DNA of 64,000 bases, taken from NCBI GenBank assembly GCA_030998225.1, contig JAPYXD010000684.1, forward strand, positions 1,676,501 through 1,740,500, given 5' to 3'. Each line of letters opens with the position of its first letter. The stretch's first letter is position 1. The stretch comes from Diplolepis rosae (taxonomy: Eukaryota > Arthropoda > Insecta > Hymenoptera > Diplolepididae). Of the stretch, positions 46,001 through 55,000 are shown piece after piece. The notes under the pieces are model-generated. The model had not been told where the DNA came from and ran no database searches. It saw only the letters and a list, made by a program, of their open reading frames with translations. The translations under genes and the position numbers were made by a program.

Positions 46001-49000
46001 CGGCAAATTTAACTTTAAGATTAGATAAATGTTATTTTTTTAAACTTAGTGTAGAGTATCTCGGATTTACAATGTCCAACAAGGGGATTACTCCTGGTAC
46101 GAAAGTTCTGAGTGCTATCAGAGATTTTCCGGAGCCGACAGATAATGCAAAAGTACGTTCATTTCTAGGGACGACAAATTTTTGTCGTAGGTTCATAAAG
46201 GGTTATGCGACGATTGCGAAGCCGCTGACGGACTTATTCGCAAAGAGCGCAAAATTTGTTTGGAGATCAGAGCAAAAACGAGCGTTCGAAACATTAAAGC
46301 AGCTTCTCTTATGGAAACCGGTGCTCGCGGTCTACGAGCCCACCGCGGAGACGGAAGTACATACCGACGCGAGTCAAGTAGGTTTGGACGCGGACTTAAT
46401 TCAGAAACGGGAGGATAGAAAATTCCATCCGGTTCGTTTTTGCAGTCGAAAAACGACGAAACACGAGTCGAAATATCATTCGTACAAGTAAGAAGCTCTC
46501 GCGATAGTTTGTGCGCTGGAAATATTTCCCGTTTATCTACTAGGAATCGAGTTTGTTATCAGAACGGATTTTATTAGCTTGAAACTCTTAGAAGGGAAGC
46601 GCGATCTAAGTCCGCGGATTGGCCGTTGGTACGTGGGACTAACAGAGTTCCGTTATCGCATAGAATACTTGAAGGGGACAAGCAATATTGTAGCTGACGG
46701 ATTCGATAGAAACCCCGTCGATCCAGGCGTACAGGTAGGACTCGTGGGGTTGCCCGTCATGGGGGTAAAAATTACAACTGACTGGATCGCTGCGATGCAG
46801 AGATGTAGTAAAGAAATTTTGGCAATTCGTGATAAGCTTGAAGAGGGAGACCAAAAAACACATGATAAATTCACGATGTGTAACGCGCGAGTTTACCGGA
46901 CTACGAAGGGTAGATTTCGTCTATACGTCCCCGTGGACTTAAGACACGATCCGGTCGCGGATGCACACCGGGGATTAGCGCATCTGGGAGTCGATAATAC
47001 ACTAGCGAAATTGAAAGAAACATATTATTTTCCCAAAATGCGAGAGTTCGTATCACAGTACGTGAGACGATGTATTAATTGCTTATATTATAAAACACCG
47101 AGTGGGAAGAAACCGGGATTTCTACATCCTCTCGAAAAGGGAAGCTCGCCTTTCCAATGCGTATACATTGATCATTATTACGCACCGGACCATCGGTCGG
47201 CTCGATAACCCTTTGACGAGAGAGATTCTCGAGTTGAACGAGGAAATGAATGTTAAGGAACCAAAGGAGTCTGTCGAAGAATTGTTAGAAGCAAATAGGG
47301 TTATATGAAAGAAACAATTTGATAGGAATCGAAGAGTGCCTTACATGTACAAGGTGCGTTCCAAAATAAACGAGACTTTTTCAAAATAGCTATTTATAGT
47401 GGCGCTGTCTTCTGATGGGAGTAGGAGTTGGAAAGGTACATCCTTCACTGACGTTCTGTCAAAATTTCATCACCAACGGACAATTAAAAGGCGAGTTATT
47501 GCTTTATAAGGGACAGTGTGTTTATAGAATCGGTCGAAAAATGAACTTCGGACAAAGAGCGAATATTAAGTTTTGTTTGAAACTTGGTAAAACTTTTACT
47601 GAAAGGTTTGAATTAATAAAACAAGTGTATAGTGACAATTGTTTATTCCGTGCTAGAGTCCATGAGTGGTTTAAACGATTCAAAGAAGGTCGTGAAGACA
47701 TCAATGACGACGAAAATTCCGGTCAGGAAAGTTTCGTGATTACACCAAGTAATATTGAAATTGTGCGTGAATTTATAAAAAATGAGCCAAAATCTTCTTT
47801 TCGACACATGGCAATGGAATTAAACATGTCAAAAGATTCAATTCATCGCATTTTGACCGAAAATTCGCCGTGTGAGGCCGCAATACCGTGAAAATGGCAG
47901 TTGGCGCCTTTTGCACGATAATGCGCTGGCCCATCGTTCAACGCTTATCACTGATTTTTTGACCAAAAATCACATTTTATCCGTCAACCACTCACCGTAT
48001 TCGCCTGATATGGCTCCCTGTGACTTCTACCTATTCGGAAAATTGCATTTGGCCATGAAAGGAAAACGTTTTGCGTCCGTAGAGGCCATTCAAAAGGCTT
48101 GTACCGACATCCTGAAGGACATTCCGGTCAATGGCCTGAAACACTCTTTCGAAAAGCTTTTGGATCGCGCAAAACAGTGTATCGTGGCCGGAGGGGACTA
48201 TTTTGAATAAATAAACTCGAATTTATCAGAACAAAGCTCCTGTCGTTTCTATTTTAGCTCAGTCTCGTTTATTTTGGAACGCACCTTGTATGAACCAGGC
48301 GATCTAGTTATGGTCCATAGTAAGCCCTCTGCGACGGGCGAGAATCTAAAGCTGTAGATTCGAAAGAAAGGACCGTATGCAGTAGTTAAGCATGTAGGAA
48401 AGGCTAGGTATTTAAACCAAGATGTCGAGGGAGAAAGGCAGAGCCAAAAATTGTATAAGGGAATTATTCCTGTGAAAAGTCTTGAACTCGTTCCGAAGCA
48501 ATCAGCGTAATTCAAAAATTTTGTAAGGGTATAATGATAATAGTACGATTATAAGAAATTGATCCGTATAGGCATTAATGTTGATGTAGTTGTGTCCAAT
48601 AGTGAAAAATAGTATGAAGAATGAGAGAAGGTGTGTAAAATGAGTAAAGGCTAGTTGAGTCATTATAGCTGTTAGGAGGCTTTGACAAGGTCGTCAAAAG
48701 GTCAGATGACCAAACTGTAGTAATATTTCAGACTAGGTTTAAAGTTATAAGCGTCTCTAACATTAAAAGTAGTGAATCTGTACGTGCTGATTCGAGACTC
48801 CAGCGAATTAGGGATTGAGAAGTTTACTGCTTGGGACCCTTTTGGAGGATATAAAGGGCAAAACCCGACAAATACTAGACAGACCCCGTAACGGTCTTAG
48901 CGTAATTACTTACAAATGTAAAGAAAGCTTTTCACTTGAACCGACGATGATGTATACGATGGGAGGCACCTAGACTCGCTAGAGTAGAAGTGGGGAGACG

Positions 49001-52000
49001 AGATGGGGTGAGAGGGTGAGGCCCTGTATTAGGCCAGGGTTTGGTTGAAAGGTTGTGAAGAGAGAATGAATCTTGGAGTTAGTATAAGAAACACCGCGTG
49101 GTAGTTCATCTCTTAACCACCTCAATCTTCCTACATGGATATTTTTGAAAATAACTTCCTTAACCCTTTAACGCCCAGATGTGCAAAATTTTCACGTTGA
49201 CTACAATGTCGTACCATTTATAGAAAAAAGATGAAAAAGGATCGGATACTCCATATCCTACCGTTTTTGGGGTCGCCCTTTCGAATGGCACAGTCAGAAT
49301 TCTCAAAAAATGACGCTAAACCCTTTATTTTCCCAAAAATACCCAAAAAAACGCTATTTTTGGGGTACGATTTTTTTTTAATTTAAATTTTCACTATGTT
49401 CCCGACACTTAGCAACTTCTAACTTATCAGAAACGTGTTCTCGAGACTTGTACTTTTAAAATATGCATTGAAGTATTTTGTTTTTCTTTGTTCTCTAATT
49501 CAAAATGGCGTCTGGATGTTTGAAATTTTTTGAAATTGAGAATATTGATCCTATTTCGGATTTTCCAGGTTACTTCGTAGTGTGATCATACAAATAAGTT
49601 ATTACAAGTTTTGTCTCACCGATTGTGATTGGCGGAAGCAATATTAGCCCATAAAATTACAAATTCAAGATGGCGACTGCCATGAAGCTAGTAGAAATAC
49701 GTATATTTCGAGTTTTATTACAAACCAGGATGGTGTAAAATTTGCCAATTAGCAATCTCATAGATTTTAGTCATCACTAAATTCGAATCTTAGGTGAGTT
49801 TTTTGAAATTTAAAATGGCTGATCCAATATGGCGGACCCGTTATGTAAAATTTGATATTCCTGAAATAAAAAAATACTGCCGCATTCTACGCAAAACTTA
49901 AAATCAAAATTATTCTTGATGTTTTTTTGATTACAAGAGTTGTTTTCCAGAAAAAAATTCCAAAATTATGAGGCTTCCCGAAATTATTAGAAATTTGAGT
50001 ATGTATGACAAATCGATATTTATGGATTTTTATGGTAAGATAGAGTATCAGCAAATGTAAAATGTAAACTATGTTCGCGTTTTGCCATTGATAACCAATT
50101 TGGCATCCTTTTTTAATAATAAAATTTTCTAAAAAATTCCGGCCGGTTCGTGTGCAAAATTTTTAATGATTTTTCATTTATCCGGTTTTTTATTCACAGT
50201 GAACTCTAAATATTTTTTAAATTCATGATGCTGCATACTGGACTACTTCATTTTGAATTGCAAGCTATGAGATAAGTTTTTGAATTCTATGATAATTCTT
50301 AATTTAATTATTTTCTATGTTCTAATGTTCTACAGAAATTTTGAATTAATCTTTGAATTTATGGCACTGAAGAGGGCCCCCATATGTGACCGAAACGTTT
50401 GCCTTTCTTTCTTTTTTCGCATTTTTACATCTAATAGTGATATTTTTAATCAAATAAAATAAGATGAAACTGACCCTATGCCAAAATAACAAGAAATTAA
50501 CAAAACTTCTAGATAATGTTTTAGAAAATCCTTATGTTTATTTCGAGATATCAATTGTAAGAATAAATTAACAAAATTTGATTAATCTATCTGAAAGCAC
50601 TCTCCACTTATCATGTTAAAAGTCAAACTATCAAGACATGCCACCTACATAAACTTTTTTTTACTGCGATGGCTCAAAATATTACAAGTCATATTAATAT
50701 ACTAACAGTTCTGAACTTTCATTGAATGATAACAAAATTTTTATTTTTCAAAATGGAATGTTTGATTGAATACATGTTTAGGGCCCGTTAAATGTACAAT
50801 CTATCAAAATATAGGTTACTTTTTAATTTACTTGGAGAAAAACCAATAATTTCATTTTGAAAAGGAATATTTTTCATCGTTCATTAATGAAATTTCAGAG
50901 CTGTAAGTACATCTCATATTAGACATTTAAAACTAAGATACTTTTAATTATACGAATTTTTTAAACTTTAACCGCATTTTAAAGATTTCTTTAAAGAATA
51001 AAGAGGCTCCAGAAACACGAAAAGAAAAATATTCTCAACACTCAAAGCTAGAGAACTCATATTCAGATTTGTAATTTTTAATTCAAAACAGAACATATTT
51101 TTGTTGAAATAATTTATTTAATCTAAAATAATATTATTTTGATTCAGTGATTTTTCTCAATAAAAGTGTTTCTTAAAATCTAAAAGCTTATTTTTTTTAA
51201 CACACTAAATATTCATTTATTTAAAAAGAAAAGATGAACCAAAACATTTGTTTTAATCGTGAAAATATATTTTCCCCTAAAAATTATAACAGTATTAATT
51301 TATTTTGAAGAAATTTCTTACTCAACCGTCCTAATTGATTAATTTATTTATTGATTTATTTCAATTATCAATGCATACATTTTTGAAACAAATAAAAAAT
51401 GTTCAACTGAAAGTAACATCGCAACCAGAGTAGTGCGCTTCCTGCATTAATAAGCACTTCTTGTGAAGGTGGGTCTAAAATTTTAGCGCTGACAGTGTTT
51501 TACTTTTGCCGTGTGCTGGCTTCAACAAGGCGAGTAATTTTATGTCAATGAACTTTGTTGAAGCCGGGCTGCTACACTACATCACATCGTCCGAAAGTGA
51601 ATTTGTATATATCACTATGATAACAATCTTGACGACTGCAGACTGGCTGGCCTATTACAAACCTATCTCAATAGAAAGAACATCAACTTCTAAATCTAAA
51701 CATTTTAAAAAACAAAGTTATATGGGTCATTTCATGGGAGATTTACAGTCAAAATTTTATTTTCGACGAAACATTTTTTTTGCCTTTTTACTTCGAAAAT
51801 AATCGACACGTATTTTTTTTTCAATGTGATACTTGAAAATTTCAAGATATAATTTTTTTAAGTTTGGCACTCGGGAAAATTTTTATTTTGCTAACAGCTC
51901 ACTGTAAAAGCAGTTTTGAATATAAAATGTAACCCTTGCACTTGAAATGCGCGAAAGAGTACAAGCTTTCAATAAAGTTATAGCAGACATTTCGTTGTTT

Positions 52001-55000
52001 TTTTTTTGTAATAACAATATAGTACATTTTTATAAACAATTGAATTTTTTTTTAATTTGGAACTAATTTTTTCCGATTTTTTTGTTTCTAAATTTTTGTT
52101 GTAGTTTTTTCAATATGCTGGCAAAATTTTGGAATGGAAAAATGAAAACTGTAGGTGTAATTAATTTATAAAATCTGTCCCACGCGTTGTAACGAGCGAG
52201 CTCGCACGCTGCAATTGCGATTAAGCTTGTTTAGGCATGCTCGGACTCGAAGCACGTGTGTCAGTGAATGCAGTGACCGCTGTTTTAGTTTTCTGTAAAT
52301 AATGTTTTTTCATTTCTTTGGCATAGGGTCAGTTTCTTCTTATTTTCTTTGATTAAAATTATTGTTACCTTTAAAAAGCGCAAAAAGAAAGAAAGGCAAA
52401 CGTTTCGGCCACATATGGGGGCCCTCTTCAGTGCCATAAATTCAAAGATTAATTCAAAATTTCTGTAAAGAATTACAATATAGAAGATAATTAAAAAAGG
52501 AATTATCATAGAATTCAAAAACTTATCTCATAGCTTGCAATTCAAAATGAAGTAGTCCAGTATGCAGCATCACGAATTGAAAAATTACTTGAAGTTCACT
52601 ATGAATAAAAAACCGGATAAAATGAAAAAATATAAAAGATTTTGCACACGAACCGACCGGAATTTTTTTCAAAAAATGTTTATTATTAAAGAATGATGCC
52701 AAATTGGTTCACAAAAAAATCGAAAAAAAATTCAATTGTTTATAAAAATATACTGTATTGTTATTACAAAAAAAAACAACGAAATGTGTGCTATAACTTT
52801 TTTGAAAGCTTGTACTATTTCGCGCATTTCAAGTGCAAGGGTTACATTTTATATTCAAAACTGCTTTTACAGTGAGCTGTTGAAAAAAAAAAAATTTCCC
52901 AAGTGCCAAACTTAAAAAAATTATATCTCGAAATTTTCAAGTATCACATTGAAAAAAAAACACGTGTCGATTATTTTCGAAGTAAAAAGGCAAAAAAAAT
53001 GTTTCGTCGAAAAAAAAATTTTGACTGTAAATTTCTCATGAAATGACCCATATATTTTATTTAAAATTGTAAACTGCAAAAATAAAGATGTACTGATAAA
53101 TCAAATTCTGTATTGTTTAAAATATTCACAAAATAGGACTTGTATCGACCTCAAATAATACATTTCGTACAACCCTAGTCAATTATTAACAACATCGTAT
53201 GAAATTGTTTAAAATATATGAAATTTTATTTTTATTTATATATATATATTCAAATATTTAGGACCCTTACTTTCATTTAGAGCTAGAATAATACATACAT
53301 TTCAAGGCGAAATTCAAATTTAAAAAAAGTTTCCTTTATTTGATGTCTAGAACTTTAAGTACTTTTTAACTCTATAAAATACTAATTTATCGTTCTTCAA
53401 ACATGTAATTTAAAAGCAACGTTTAATGTTAAAAATATCCTGCTTTACGATAAAAAATATAATTTTTACGTATTAAACCAATTCAAATTAGAAACTTTGA
53501 GTATTCATATTTCTATTGTTAAAAAAATCAATTTTTCTCAATTTCAGGCAATATTAAAAGATTAAAAAATATAATAAGAGATTTAAAAAAAAATCTAAAA
53601 GATTTTAGAAATTATCAAAATTGACGTTTATTTCTTTATCAACATTATTGTTCTTGGCACTTGTTTATAATGATCGACTTTGGTCACAATCCTTCACTTT
53701 CTTCAATGCAAATGTTCCACACTTAAATGTCAACAAAAATTGACCCATATACCTATTTTCAAATGCACGTAATTCCGACGTGGTCTTGTTTGTTTTTAAA
53801 TTTCATAATCGTTGTTTGCTGACTTCTAAGATTGCTAGCAACTAATTATCCCGGGTACCATCAGTATCAGTGTGATTCATTAAGTACATTTTTTAATTGA
53901 TATTCTGAACGCTCAGATGAAAAAACGCTTTTTACTGAATTTTAGATTTGTTTTAAAATAACATTCAGTATTTTTAGATATTTTTTTCAGTAAACTGCTT
54001 AAAACAGGATAGACTATTAAAATAATATTAACTTGAAAATCAAGATCTACAGAAAAGTAATAATTTAAAAAATAATAGAGAAATATTCTTAAACTCATTT
54101 TAAAATTATTTTTAACAATAGAAAAAAAACATTATTCGGTCTTAAATTTAATGAATATTTAAATAATACCTATAAGAGTTTTAATTTTTAATTTTTTAAG
54201 GTGTTTTAACCAATTGAAGATTTTTGCTGAATTGGCTAAGTAAAAGTGCTTTCTTTTAAGATTTGAATCCCCATTATCAATATTTACAGCTTATTTTTAT
54301 TTTAGTTTCCACATTTTATATAATTATTAATAATTAATTAAGCTCTTATAAAATCAAAAGTTATTGATAATTTAATATTCCGAACTTATAAAATATATAA
54401 ATTCTTAGAACCTTGCTTGTTAGTCACAGCAGAATAGAATAATAGATCCTATTCGGAAAAAAATTCGGAGAATTCTGGAATCTAAGAAGGAAAAAACAAG
54501 CCCCTTTACGCCCTTTTAGATAACGTCCTTGTTATAAATCAAGCTTTCAAAGACAAGAAAATCATAAAACTATGAAACTTATTTTTGAATTTAAATTTCT
54601 TTATATCCCTTACTTTTTCGAAATTTTTATGAACGCGATTTTTAATTTCCTAACTAACCTGTAGAGAGTCATATCGCCACTGGGAATAGGATAAAACATA
54701 CAAAATTATTGTACAAATAAAGTACAAATATTAAAAACATAACGTTTAGTTGTTAGCTCTACTAAAATTTGAACGTAAAATATTTAATGACCATTGAACG
54801 ATGAAAAGAATTTATAATTCTGATTTTTTTAAATTGACAAATGTTTGCTTTGTATTCTTTTCTATTTACTGTTTTATCTTGATAACCTGCCTCCAGTTTT
54901 CCATCTTATCTAGCCGAAATGCCTTTTATCTCGACTCACATTTTTAATTTTTTTCAACACAATCAACGAAATAACATACCTAAAAAAGTGATTTTTTAAC

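Larger units (their letters stand above)
41151..49135 (+). mobile_element. Ty3/gypsy LTR retrotransposon, broken and nested
   Basis: Two LTRs with TGTAG...CTACA ends are flanked by the 4-bp duplication TGGA (41147-41150 and 49136-49139). The internal region has gag, protease-like, reverse transcriptase, RNase H and integrase remnants in the Ty3/gypsy order, all on the plus strand, opposite to the host gene ATF6. Stops, frameshifts, a lost integrase core and three later insertions (rosa-like element, SINE, mariner) make it defective. I see no envelope gene. Confidence 0.93.

Noticed and set aside
49162..49182. piggyBac left end
   Set aside because: TTAACCCTTTAACGCCC fits, but no inverted right end or second TTAA-linked end was found.
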